Below the pieces are notes generated by a model. The model did no database searches. It saw only the letters and a program-made list of their open reading frames with translations, and was not told the DNA's origin. From Ramlibacter terrae (GTDB taxonomy: Bacteria; Pseudomonadota; Gammaproteobacteria; Burkholderiales; Burkholderiaceae_C), in the NCBI GenBank assembly GCA_013127575.1, contig CP053418.1:3162001-3226000 (forward strand): 64,000 nucleotides of DNA. Reading direction: 5' to 3'. A program made the translations under genes and the position numbers. Positions 12,516-21,257 of this stretch are shown here, in pieces (the first letter of the stretch is position 1; each line of letters begins with the position of its first letter).

Positions 12516-13489
12516 ATGACTTCCACCTTCCGACCGCTGCGCCGCGCCCTCCTCGCCGGCCTCTTCACCGTCGCCGCCGGCCTGGCGCAGGCCCAGTCCG
12601 GCACGGCCGTGCGCATCCTGGTGGGCTTCCCGCCGGGCGGCGGCTCCGATGCGATCGCCCGCATCCTGGCCGAGAAGATGAAGGACCTACTCGGCATGCC
12701 GGTGGTGGTGGAGAACCGCGCGGGCGCCGGCGGCCAGATCGCCGCGCAGGCCCTGAAGGCGGCGGCCCCCGACGGCCACACCTTCTTCCTGAGCCACGAC
12801 CACTCGATCTCGATCCTGCCGCTGGTGACGAAGAACGCGGGCTTCGACCCGGCGACCGACTTCGTGGCGGTGGCCGGCACGGCCACCTTCGCGAATGCGC
12901 TGGCGCTGTCCGGCGGCACGCCCGCGAAGTCGGTCCCCGAGTACATGGCGTGGGTGCAGGCGAACGGCGGCAAGGACACCATCGGCATCCCCGCGCCCGG
13001 CTCCATCCCCGAGTTCCTCGTCGGCATGGTGGCGACCAAGTACAAGCTCGACCTGCAGGCCGCGCCGTACCGCGGCGGCGCGCCGATGATGGCCGACATG
13101 CTGGGCAACCAGATCCGCTCGGGCGTGGCGGGTGTCCCCGACTTCATCGAGAACCACCGGGCGGGCAAGCTGCGCATCGTGGCCGTGATCGGCGACAAGC
13201 GCCAGGCGATCCTGCCGGACGTACCGACGTTCGCGGAGCTGGGCGTTGCCGGCCTCGAAGACCTGCCCTACTACGGCTTCTTCGCCCCCGCCGGCACGCC
13301 GGCGCCGGTGCTGGAGCGCTTCAACCAGGGCCTGGCGAAGGTGCTGGCCATGCCCGACGTGCGCGAAAAGCTGGTGGCGATGGGCCTGACGGTCGGCTAC
13401 CAGCCTCAGGCGCAGTTCGCGAACCGGGTGAAGACGTACACGCAGACCGGGACCGGATCATCAAGGCGAGCGGGTTCGTGCCGAAATGA
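12516..13489 (+). CDS. Orphan tripartite tricarboxylate (TctC/Bug) binding protein
   Basis: Periplasmic solute-binding protein of the Bug family. Signal peptide LLAGLFTVAAGLAQAQS (residues about 11-28), then the family hallmarks VRILVGFPPGGGSDAIARIL, VVVENRAGAGGQIAAQALK and GTPAPVLERFNQGLAKVL, and the C-terminal IIKASGF. About 324 residues. One frame break near 13452, where CCGGG replaces an expected CCTGG (TQTWDRIIK). No TctA or TctB permease genes are near, so it may serve a distant permease or a sensory role. It follows the MarR gene closely and may be co-transcribed. Confidence 0.87.
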
Positions 13490-13518
13490 CATGGCGCGCG
13501 GCGCCACCGCAATGCCAT

Positions 13519-13594
13519 GTCATCCCCGCGCAGGCGGGGATCCAGTGACGGCGTGAAGACGAAAGCCACGGATTCCCGCCTTCGCGGGAATGAC
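13519..13594. repeat. Paired GTCATYCCCGC palindromic repeats
   Basis: Two short hairpin units face each other in the gap between the convergent tctC and moaE genes. The first, at 13519-13544, contains ATCCCCGCGCAGGCGGGGAT; the second, at 13570-13594, contains ATTCCCGCCTTCGCGGGAAT. The second is the reverse-complement form of the same unit. Units of this kind are common intergenic repeats in Beta- and Gammaproteobacteria. They may fold into transcript hairpins that separate the two genes. Confidence 0.7.
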
Positions 13595-13605
13595 GGTGAC
13601 GGAGC

Positions 13606-14076
13606 CTACCCGTTGCCCGCGGTGATCCCCCACCGCGCCAGCGCCGCGTCGTCCGCCACGCGCGCATCCACCCAACGCTCGCCTTGCGGCGTGCTTTCCT
13701 TCTTCCAGAACGGCGCCTGCGTCTTCAGGTAGTCCATCAGGAATTCGCAGGCCTGGAAGCTCTGGCCGCGGTGCGCCGACGTCACCGCGACGAAGACGAT
13801 CTGGTCGCACACCTGCAGCGGCCCGACCCGGTGGATGACACGGGCCGCGCGGATGTCGAAGCGGCGCAGCGCCTCGTCGATCATCGCCTCGATGGCCTTC
13901 TCGGTCATGCCCGGGTAGTGCTCCAGCTCCATGGCGCTGACGGGGCTGCCGTCGTTGCGGTCGCGCACCGTGCCGATGAAGCTGCACACCGCGCCGACGC
14001 CGCCGTCGCCCGCGCGCAGCGCCGCGATCTCGGCGGCGACGTCGAAGTCGTGCGTCTGGATCGAAACGCGGGCCAT
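13606..14076 (-). CDS. moaE: Molybdopterin synthase catalytic subunit
   Basis: Large subunit of molybdopterin synthase, which inserts two sulfurs into precursor Z to make molybdopterin. 156 residues with intact frame. It shows CSFIGTVRDRND, ELEHYPGMTEKAIEAM, the catalytic-region VIHRVGPLQVCDQIVFVAV and APFWKKES carrying the active-site lysines. It starts 7 bases after the moaD stop and is the last gene of the leftward operon that begins with alaA. Cytoplasmic. Confidence 0.95.
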   Translation of the reverse strand: MARVSIQTHDFDVAAEIAALRAGDGGVGAVCSFIGTVRDRNDGSPVSAMELEHYPGMTEKAIEAMIDEALRRFDIRAARVIHRVGPLQVCDQIVFVAVTSAHRGQSFQACEFLMDYLKTQAPFWKKESTPQGERWVDARVADDAALARWGITAGNG

Positions 14077-14083
14077 GGAAGCC

Positions 14084-14334
14084 TCAGCCGCCGGTGACCG
14101 GCGGAAAGAACGCAACCTCGCAGCCTTCGCGCAGCGCGGCCGATTCGTCGCACATGTCTGGTCGAGCGCCATGCGCACGGCCTTGCCGCGTGCCAACGCG
14201 CGGTCGTAGGGCGCGCCGCGCGCGATCAGCTCGTCGCGCAGCGCACCCAGCGTTTCGCTGGCGGTCTGCAGGGATTCGTTGCCCTGGCCGATCGCTTCAC
14301 GAATCGAGGCGAAGTACCGGATGCGCACGTTCAT
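14084..14334 (-). CDS. moaD: Molybdopterin synthase sulfur-carrier subunit
   Basis: Small ubiquitin-like sulfur carrier, about 83 residues: MNVRIRYFASIREAIGQG at the N terminus and, after repair, VAFFPPVTGG at the C terminus, whose terminal Gly-Gly is thiocarboxylated. One frame break near 14158, where CCAGAC stands for an expected CCAGGAC. Without repair the frame reads on into moaE and looks like a false MoaD-MoaE fusion. Its ATG overlaps the moeA stop (ATGA). Confidence 0.92.
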
Positions 14335-15553
14335 GCCAGCAGCTCCGACAGCGGCAGGAAGGGCACCATGTCGCCGCTCCTGAAGGTGTGCCCGGCCGGC
14401 ACGTCGACCGGCCGTCGGCCCACACGGTGGAAGTCAGCACGCCCGAGCTCTGGTTGGGAAACAGCTCCAGTCCGCCCCGGCCGTCGCGCCGCACGCGGAT
14501 GAATTCGCGGCGGCGGTCCGGCCGCGGCCAGTCGAAGTGCGCGCGCATCTGCATCGCTTCCGGCGTGGCGCGGCTCGCGCCCTGCAGCTTCAGCAGGAAC
14601 GGGCGCACCAGCAGCAGGAAGGTAACGAAGCTCGACACCGGGTTGCCGGGGAGACCGATGAAGTGCGACTCGCCGATGCGGCCATGGGCGAAGGGCTTGC
14701 CCGGCTTCATCGCGATCTGCCAGAGGTCGAGCGTGCCGAGCTGCTGCACGGCCGGCTTGATGTGGTCTTCCTCGCCCACCGACACGCCGCCGCTGGTGAG
14801 GATCAGGTCGTTGCCGGCCGCCGCCTGCCGCAAGGCCTCGACGGTAGCTTCGCGCTGGTCGGGCACGATGCCGAAATCGCGCACCTCGCAGCCGAGGCGC
14901 AGCAGCAGGCTGCGCAGGAAGAAGCGGTTGGAGTTGTAGATGGAACCGGCGGGCATCGCCTCGGGTGCGACGTCGCCCGGCATCACGAGCTCGTCGCCGG
15001 TGGAGAACAGCGCGACGCGCGGCCGCGGCGCGACCTGCAGCCGGTCCATGCCGATGCTGGCGGCGAGACCGAGCGAGGCGGGGCCCGGGCGGTCGCCGCG
15101 CGCCAGCACGACGCTGCCGCGCGTGATGTCTTCGCCGCTGCGCCGGATCCACTGGTTCTTCGAAGGCACGCGGCAGATGCGCACGCGGCCGTCGCCCAGG
15201 TCTTCGGTGTCCTCCTGCATCACGATCGCATCCGCCGCTTCGGGCACGGGCGCGCCGGTGAAGATGCGGGCGGCGGTGCCGGGCTGCAGCGGCTGCGCCG
15301 CGCTGCCGGCGGGAATGCGCTGGCTGACCGGCAGCACCACGCCCTCGTCGGCGATCTCGGCGCTGCGCACCGCGTAGCCGTCCATCGAGCTGTTGTCCTG
15401 CGGCGGCACCTGCAGCGCGGACACCAGGTCTTCGGCCAGCACACGGCCGTCGGCGTCGAAGGTGGAGACGCTCTCGCTGCCGGCCAGCGGACGCGCCGCC
15501 GCCAGCAGGGCCTGCAGGGCGTCGTCGAGGCTGCGCAGCGGGGGACGGTTCAC
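14331..15553 (-). CDS. moeA: Molybdopterin molybdenumtransferase MoeA
   Basis: Inserts molybdate into adenylated molybdopterin. About 407 residues. Family signatures are DNSSMDGYAVRSAEIAD, ARIFTGAPVPEAADAIVMQE, ALFSTGDELVMPG, LILTSGGVSVGEEDHIK and HFIGLPGNPVSSFVTFL. The GTG start (VNRPPLRSLDD) overlaps the TGA of mobB as GTGA, giving translational coupling. One frame break near 14412, where CCGG replaces an expected CCTGG (ADGLVDVPAGHTF). Confidence 0.94.
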
Positions 15554-16082
15554 TCGTACTTCTCCGGGTCGTAGTCGAAGCGGTCCCCATTCTCGACCAG
15601 CCACTGCGCCAGGCCGTCGGGGTCGTTGAGATCCAGCACCGGCCGCAGGGTGTCCATCGGCAGGCGATCGGGACCGTCGGTGGCGATGGCGACGATGAAT
15701 TCGTCCTCGGGGTACATCGCGGGCTTGCCGGCGTCGGGCCGCCAGACCTCGATCTTCAGCAGGTTGCTGGCCTTGAAGCCTTCCACCAGCACCCAGTCGA
15801 CGCCGTCGTACAGTTCGGCGAGGAGATGGTGCACGGTGAGCGTCGCGGGGCGCTCGAACTCGCGCATGAGCGCGAGGCGCCGGTCGGACGCGACGACCAC
15901 CTCGAAGGCGCCGGCTTCGCGGTGCCGCCAGTGTCCTTGCCCGGGCGGTCGATGTCGAAATCGTGGTGCGCGTGCTTGACCACGGACACGCGCAGGCCGC
16001 GCAGCTTCAACGCGGGGATGAGGCGCTCGACCAGCGTGGTCTTGCCGGACCCGGAAAAGCCGGCGAAGCCGATGGCTTTCAT
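15550..16082 (-). CDS. mobB: Molybdopterin-guanine dinucleotide biosynthesis adaptor MobB
   Basis: GTP-binding protein that assists attachment of GMP to the molybdenum cofactor. P-loop GFSGSGKTTLVERL at residues 7-20, then VSVVKHAHHDFDIDRPGKDT, and after repair the hallmark TWRHREAGA followed by WVLVEGFKASNLLKIEVWR. About 177 residues. One frame break near 15930, where CACTGG replaces CACCTGG. The ATG overlaps the thrC stop (ATGA). The molybdate-side genes moaA, moaC and mobA are not in this window. Confidence 0.92.
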
Positions 16083-17487
16083 GCGCAGTGCGCCGCGATG
16101 AAGTCCTTGACCTGGCGCGCGTCGGCGGGCAGCACCGTCACGCGCTTGGGCAGCGCCTCGATGCCGGCGAACTTCGCGGGCCGGTCGGGCTCGCGGCCCA
16201 GCGCCTCGACGATGGTGGCGGCGAACTTGATCGGCAGCGCCGTCTCCAGCACGATCATCGTGACGCCCGCATCGCGGTGCTCGCGCGCCACCTTGAGGCC
16301 GTCGGCGGTGTGCGTATCGATCATGGCGCCGAAGCGCTCGAAGGTGTCGCGGATCGTGGCCAGCCGGTCGGCGTGCGTGCTCTTGCCGGAGACGAAACCG
16401 TACTGCTCGCGGCCGCGCGCGATGTCGCCGGAGAGGTCGAACGCACCCTTGGCGGCCAGTTCCTCGGCGAACAGGTAGCGCAGCTTGGCGCCGTCGCGGC
16501 CCAGCAGGTCGAACACGAAGCGTTCGAAGTTGCTCGCCTTGGAGATGTCCATGGACGGGCTCGATGTCTCGTAGGTGTCCTTGCTGCCGCGCACGCGGTA
16601 CACGCCGGTGCGGAAGAACTCGTCGAGCACGTCGTTCTCGTTGGTGGCCAGCACCAGCCGCGCGATCGGCAGGCCCATCATGCGGGCCACGTGGCCGGCG
16701 CAGATGTTGCCGAAGTTGCCGGACGGCACGGCGAAGGAAACTTTCTCGTCGTTGGACTGCGTCGCCCGGAAGTAGCCGGCGAAGTAGTACACCACCTGCG
16801 CCACCAGGCGCGCCCAGTTGATCGAGTTGACGGTGCCGATGCGGTGCCTGCGCTTGAAGTCGAGGTCGTTCGACACGGCCTTGACGATGTCCGGCAATCG
16901 TCGAACACGCCTTCGATGGCGATGTTGTGGATGTTGGCGTCCTGCAGGCTGAACATCTGCGCCTGCTGGAAAGGGCTCATGCGGCCCTTGGGGGACGTCA
17001 TGAAGACGCGCACGCCTTGCTTGCCGCGCATCGCGTATTCGGCGGCGCTGCCGGTGTCGCCGGAGGTGGCGCCGAGGATGTTCAGTTCCTCGCCACGGCG
17101 CGCCAGTTCGTACTCGAAGAGGTTGCCCAGCAACTGCATCGCCATGTCCTTGAAGGCCGGGGTCGGGCCGTTGGACAGGGCTTCGAGGAAGACGCCCTCT
17201 TCCAGCTTCTTCAGCGGGACGATCTCGCGCGTGCCGAACACTTCCGGCGTGTACGTCTTGCGGCAGATGGCGCGCAGGTCGCCGGCGGGAATGTCGTCGA
17301 TGTAGAGCGAGAGGATCTCGAAGGCCAGGTCGGCGTACGGCAGGCCGCGCCACTTCGCCAGCGTGGCGGCGTCGACCCGCGGATAGCTTTCCGGCAGGTA
17401 CAGGCCGCCGTCGGGCGCAAGGCCTTCCAGCAGGATTTCGCAGAAGCGCTTGCGGTCGGGGTGGCCGCGGGTGGAGATGTACTGCAT
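16079..17487 (-). CDS. thrC: Threonine synthase
   Basis: PLP enzyme converting O-phosphohomoserine to threonine, the last step of the pathway. About 469 residues, the long proteobacterial form. N-terminal MQYISTRGHPDRKRFCEILL, PLP lysine in NGPTPAFKDMAMQLLG, phosphate-binding LGATSGDTGSAAEYAMRG, and SFAVPSGNFGNICAGHVARM. One frame break near 16895, where TGCCGGACATC replaces TGCCAGGACATC (CQDIVKAV). Its start is 8 bases after the hom stop, and its own stop overlaps mobB. Confidence 0.96.
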
Positions 17488-17495
17488 GGGCGGCC

Positions 17496-18818
17496 TCAGG
17501 CCAGTTCTTCCTTGCGGATGCGCGTGATGGGTGCGAGCACCGTGGGCAGCGCCTGCATCTGCGCGATCACTTCGTTCATGGTGCCTTCGCGCACGGCGTG
17601 CGTCAGCAGGATCAGGTCGGTGTGGGTCGAGCCTTCGCCGCCGACCGCCGACGCTTCGCGCTGCAGCATGGCGTCGATGCTGATGCCGGCATTGGCGAGC
17701 AGACTCGCGACCTTCGCCAGCACGCCGGCCGGGTCGGCGACGCGCAGGCGCAGGTAATAGCCGGTGACGACCTCGCTCATCGGCAGGATCGGCTCGGAGC
17801 TCATCTGGTCCGGCTGGAAGGCCAGGTGCGGCACGCGGTGCGCCGCATCGACGGTGTGCAGGCGCGTCACGTCGACCAGGTCGGCGATGACCGCGCTGGC
17901 GGTCGGCTCGCTGCCGGCGCCCTTGCCGTAGTACAGCGTGGTGCCGACGGCGTCGCCCTGCACCACCACCGCGTTCATCGCGCCCTCGACGTTGGCGATC
18001 AGGCGCTTGCTCGGCACCAGGCACGGGTGCACGCGCAGTTCGATGCCCGTGGGCCGGCGCTTGGCGATGCCCAGCAGCTTGATGCGGTAGCCGAGCTGTT
18101 CGGCGTACTCGATGTCCTGCGCGCTGAGCTTGGTGATGCCCTCGACGTAGGCCTTGTCGAACTGCACCGGCACGCCGAACGCGATGGCGCTCATGATCGT
18201 GGCCTTGTGCGCCGCGTCCACGCCTTCGATGTCGAAGGTCGGGTCGGCTTCGGCATAGCCCAGGCGTTGCGCTTCCTTCAGCACCACGTCGAAATCCAGC
18301 CCCTTCTCGCGCATCTCGGAGAGGATGAAGTTGGTGGTGCCGTTGATGATCCCCATGATCCACTGGATGCTGTTGGCCGTGAGGCCTTCGCGCAGCGCCT
18401 TGATGATGGGGATGCCGCCGGCGACCGCCGCCTCGAAGGCGACCATCACGCCCTTCTCGTGGGCGGCGGCGAAGATCTCGGTGCCGTGCACGGCCAGCAG
18501 CGCCTTGTTGGCCGTGACGACGTGCTTGCCGGCGGCAATCGCTTCCATCATCAGCGTGCGGGCGATGCCGTAGCCGCCGATCAGCTCGATCACGATGTCG
18601 ATGTCGGGGTTGGCGATGATCTCGCGGGCGTCGCTGACGACACGGGCAGCGTCACCGACGACGGCCTTGGCGCGGGCGGTGTCGAGGTCCGCGACCATCG
18701 CGATTTCGATGCCGCGGCCGGCCCGCCGCTTGATTTCGGCCTGGTTGCGCTTGAGGACGTTGAAGACGCCGCTGCCGACGGTGCCTATGCCCAGCAGGCC
18801 GACTTGGATGGGTTTCAT
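17496..18818 (-). CDS. hom: Homoserine dehydrogenase
   Basis: NAD(P)-dependent reduction of aspartate semialdehyde to homoserine, the branch point to threonine and methionine. 440 residues, intact frame. Cofactor loop VGLLGIGTVGSGVFNVL, catalytic domain signature IMGIINGTTNFILSEM and EAQRLGYAEADPTFDIEG, and a C-terminal ACT domain (YYLRLRVADPAGVLAKVASL) that normally senses threonine. The ATG overlaps the stop of alaA. Confidence 0.96.
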   Translation of the reverse strand: MKPIQVGLLGIGTVGSGVFNVLKRNQAEIKRRAGRGIEIAMVADLDTARAKAVVGDAARVVSDAREIIANPDIDIVIELIGGYGIARTLMMEAIAAGKHVVTANKALLAVHGTEIFAAAHEKGVMVAFEAAVAGGIPIIKALREGLTANSIQWIMGIINGTTNFILSEMREKGLDFDVVLKEAQRLGYAEADPTFDIEGVDAAHKATIMSAIAFGVPVQFDKAYVEGITKLSAQDIEYAEQLGYRIKLLGIAKRRPTGIELRVHPCLVPSKRLIANVEGAMNAVVVQGDAVGTTLYYGKGAGSEPTASAVIADLVDVTRLHTVDAAHRVPHLAFQPDQMSSEPILPMSEVVTGYYLRLRVADPAGVLAKVASLLANAGISIDAMLQREASAVGGEGSTHTDLILLTHAVREGTMNEVIAQMQALPTVLAPITRIRKEELA

Positions 18819-20041
18819 GAAGAGTGACGTTTTCGGTAAGAGTCCAGGAAGCGGGCGATGCGGCCCACGGCTTCGCGCAGGTCGTCCTCGTGCGGCAGGA
18901 AGACGATGCGGAAGTGGTCCGGCTGCGGCCAGTTGAAGCCGGTGCCCTGCACCAGCATCACGCGGGTTTCCTGCAGCACCTCGAGGAAGAACTGACGGTC
19001 GTCCTGGATCGGGTAGACCTTGGGGTCGAGGCGCGGGAACATGTAGAGCGCGGCCTGCGGCTTGTTGCAGGTGACGCCGGGGATCGCGGTGATCAGCTCG
19101 TAGGCCAGGTCGCGCTGGCGGCGCAGCCGCCCGCCCTCGCCGACCAGCGCGCCGATGCTCTGGAAGCCGCCCAGCGCGGTCTGGATCGCCCACTGCCCCG
19201 GCACGTTGGAGCACAGCCGCATGTTCGAGAGCATGTTCAGGCCCTCGATGTAGTCGGTGGCCCGCTTCTTGTCGCCCGACACCACCATCCAGCCCGCGCG
19301 GTAGCCGCACGAACGGTAGCTCTTCGACAGCGAGTTGAAGGTCAGCGTCAGCACGTCCGTCGACAGGCTGGCGATGGCGGTGTGCTTCACGCCGTCGTAC
19401 AGCACCTTGTCGTAGACCTCGTCCGCGAAGATCACCAGCCCGTGCTGGCGCGCGATCGCGACGATCTCCCGGAGCAGTTCGTCCGAATACAGCGCGCCGG
19501 TGGGGTTGTTCGGGTTGATGACGACGATGCCCTTGGTGGACTTCGTGATCTTCTTGCGCAGGTCGTCGAGGTCGGGCATCCAGCCGTTGGCCTCGTCGCA
19601 CATGTAGTGCACCGGCGTGCCGCCCGACAGCGCGGTGGCTGCGGTCCACAGCGGATAGTCGGGCGTGGGAACCAGCAGTTCGTCGCCCTCGTTGAGCAGC
19701 GCGTTGGTCGACATCGCAATCAGCTCGCTGGCCCCGTTGCCGAGGTACACGTCGTCGAGCGTCACGCCATGGATGCCCTGCTGCTGGGTGTAGTGCATCA
19801 CCGCCTTGCGCGCGGCGAAGATGCCCTTGCTGTCGGAGTAGCCCGCCGAATTCGGCAGGTTGCGGATCATGTCCTGCTGGATCTCTTCGGGCGAATCGAA
19901 GCCGAACGGCGCGAGGTTGCCGATGTTCAGCTTGATGATCTTGTGACCCTCTTCCTCCATCTGGCGCGCGGCGTCCATGATGGGGCCGCGGATGTCGTAG
20001 AGGACGTTGGCCAGCTTGGTGGATTTTTGGACGGTCTTCAA
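18815..20041 (-). CDS. alaA: Alanine-synthesising pyridoxal-phosphate aminotransferase (AlaA/AlaC type)
   Basis: Class I aminotransferase, 408 residues, intact frame, close to the AlaA (YfbQ) type that makes alanine from pyruvate and glutamate. N-terminal IRGPIMDAARQMEEEGHKII, substrate loop PTPDYPLWTAATALSGG, VVINPNNPTGALYS, and the PLP lysine in TFNSLSKSYRSCGYRAGW. It heads the leftward operon into hom, thrC and the molybdopterin genes. A role in supplying amino groups near threonine synthesis is plausible but inferred. Confidence 0.88.
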   Translation of the reverse strand: MKTVQKSTKLANVLYDIRGPIMDAARQMEEEGHKIIKLNIGNLAPFGFDSPEEIQQDMIRNLPNSAGYSDSKGIFAARKAVMHYTQQQGIHGVTLDDVYLGNGASELIAMSTNALLNEGDELLVPTPDYPLWTAATALSGGTPVHYMCDEANGWMPDLDDLRKKITKSTKGIVVINPNNPTGALYSDELLREIVAIARQHGLVIFADEVYDKVLYDGVKHTAIASLSTDVLTLTFNSLSKSYRSCGYRAGWMVVSGDKKRATDYIEGLNMLSNMRLCSNVPGQWAIQTALGGFQSIGALVGEGGRLRRQRDLAYELITAIPGVTCNKPQAALYMFPRLDPKVYPIQDDRQFFLEVLQETRVMLVQGTGFNWPQPDHFRIVFLPHEDDLREAVGRIARFLDSYRKRHSS

Positions 20042-20076
20042 AGCCCCTCCGCAGGCGCTGACGCTGGGTGAAAACC

Positions 20077-20082
20077 TATAAT
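20077..20082 (+). promoter_or_regulatory. -10 hexamer TATAAT upstream of the Mth938-like gene
   Basis: A perfect TATAAT lies in the short gap after the divergent alaA start and 25 bases before the TTG start chosen for the Mth938-like gene. No good -35 hexamer is visible at 16-18 bases upstream. It argues against the GTG at 20068 as the start, because that codon would lie upstream of the promoter. Confidence 0.5.
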
Positions 20083-20106
20083 TTGACCATAAACGGCAGC
20101 GCCAGC

Positions 20107-20481
20107 TTGAAACTCCAGCCCGATCAATCCGACGTCCAGACGATCACCGCCCACGGCCCGGGCTGGATCGGCGTGGGCAACGACAAGATCACGCACAACG
20201 TCGTGATCGCCTCCAACGGCCAGCGCCTCGACTGGGCGGGCTCCTTCGACGCGCTCGGCCCCGAGCACTTCGACATGCTCGCGCAGCTGCAGGTCGAGGT
20301 GGTCATCTTCGGCAGCGGCGCGCGCATCCGCTTCCCCAAGCCGGCCTGGCTGGCGGGGCTGGCCAGCCGCCGCATCGGCGTGGAAACCATGGACACGCCG
20401 GCCGCCTGCCGCACGTACAACATCCTGGCGCAGGAAGGCCGCGAAGTGGCAGTGGCCCTGCTGCTCGAACAGGCTGCCTGA
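20107..20481 (+). CDS. Mth938-like / DUF498 domain protein
   Basis: Small single-domain protein of the Mth938-like family, 124 residues from the TTG start. It shows LQPDQSDVQTITAHGPGWIG, EHFDMLAQLQVEVVIFGSG, ARIRFPKPAWLAGLASR and IGVETMDTPAACRTYNIL. The family is conserved in Proteobacteria, but its biochemical role is not established. The TTG is preferred over GTG 20068 because family members begin at the LKLQPD position and a TATAAT lies between the two candidates. Confidence 0.8.
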   Translation: MKLQPDQSDVQTITAHGPGWIGVGNDKITHNVVIASNGQRLDWAGSFDALGPEHFDMLAQLQVEVVIFGSGARIRFPKPAWLAGLASRRIGVETMDTPAACRTYNILAQEGREVAVALLLEQAA

Positions 20482-20585
20482 CGCCCCCGGGCCGCCATAG
20501 GCTTTTCGCGGTAAAATCTTGTGTTGCGGCAAGGCCCCACGGCTTGCAGCCAACGAGCAAGTACTGTCACCCAGAACACACACCT

Positions 20586-21062
20586 ATGGCGATCGTTGTC
20601 AACAAACCCCTTCCAGAATTCGAAGCGAACGCCACGGGCGGCATCAAGGTCACCAACACGTCCCACCGGGGACAGATCGTGGTCCTGTACTTCTATCCGA
20701 AGGACAACACGCCCGGCTGCACCACCGAAGCCATGCAGTTCCGCGACAAGTACAAGGACTTCGTGAAGGCGGGCGCCGTTGTGTTCGGCGTCTCGCGCGA
20801 CAACATGAAGTCGCACGACGAGTTCAAGGCCAAGCTCGAACTGCCGTTCGAACTGATCGCCGACACCGAAGAAAAGATGTGCCACATGTTCGGCGTGGTC
20901 AAGAACAAGATCATGTACGGCAAGAAGGTCAAGGGCATCGAGCGCAGCACCTTCCTGGTGGGCGCCGACGGCATCCTCAAGCAGGAATGGCGCGGCCTGA
21001 AGGTGCCGGGCCACGTCGACGACGTGCTCAAGGCCGTCAAGCTGCTCAAGAAGGCCGCCTGA
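20586..21062 (+). CDS. bcp: Thiol peroxidase, Bcp/PrxQ type
   Basis: Peroxiredoxin reducing hydroperoxides. 158 residues with intact frame. FYPKDNTPGCTTEAMQFRDK carries the peroxidatic Cys near residue 45. The family's second Cys, normally five residues later, is absent (Ala-Met there), so it is a 1-Cys form unless Cys98 of EKMCHMFG takes part. C-terminal IERSTFLVGADGILKQEW. A TAAAAT hexamer at 20512-20517 may be its -10 box, giving a leader of roughly 65 bases. Cytoplasmic. Confidence 0.92.
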   Translation: MAIVVNKPLPEFEANATGGIKVTNTSHRGQIVVLYFYPKDNTPGCTTEAMQFRDKYKDFVKAGAVVFGVSRDNMKSHDEFKAKLELPFELIADTEEKMCHMFGVVKNKIMYGKKVKGIERSTFLVGADGILKQEWRGLKVPGHVDDVLKAVKLLKKAA

Positions 21063-21191
21063 GTCCCACGGCCGAGCTTGACGTTTCGGCACAACAGGAT
21101 TCAGGCTGACATGGCGGCCGCCGGTGCCGTGTGCATAATGAATTCATGCCGTTGATCCCGACGCACCGCGTCATCACCGTCAGTCCCGAAG

Positions 21192-21222
21192 AAGCCGCCC
21201 GGCCTGCCTGGCGGCTTTTTTG
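21192..21222 (+). terminator. Rho-independent terminator after bcp
   Basis: AAGCCGCC at 21192-21199 pairs with GGCGGCTT at 21210-21217 around a 10-base loop, followed by a T run to 21222. It lies between bcp and the PIN-PhoH gene and should separate them. Confidence 0.8.
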
Positions 21223-21257
21223 TTTCACGTCCACCTCATCCGAGAGCCGTACCGCCC

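Noticed and set aside
13519-13594. Possible CRISPR-like repeats
   Set aside because: Only two facing hairpin units, no regular spacers and no cas genes.
13606-14334. Apparent MoaD-MoaE fusion protein
   Set aside because: A lost G in a CCAGG near 14158 joins the frames. Repair gives MoaD ending in Gly-Gly and MoaE with its own start at 14076.
20590-20610. GTTGTCAACAAAC resembling the operator
   Set aside because: It lies inside the first codons of bcp (VVNKP) and lacks the second half of the element.
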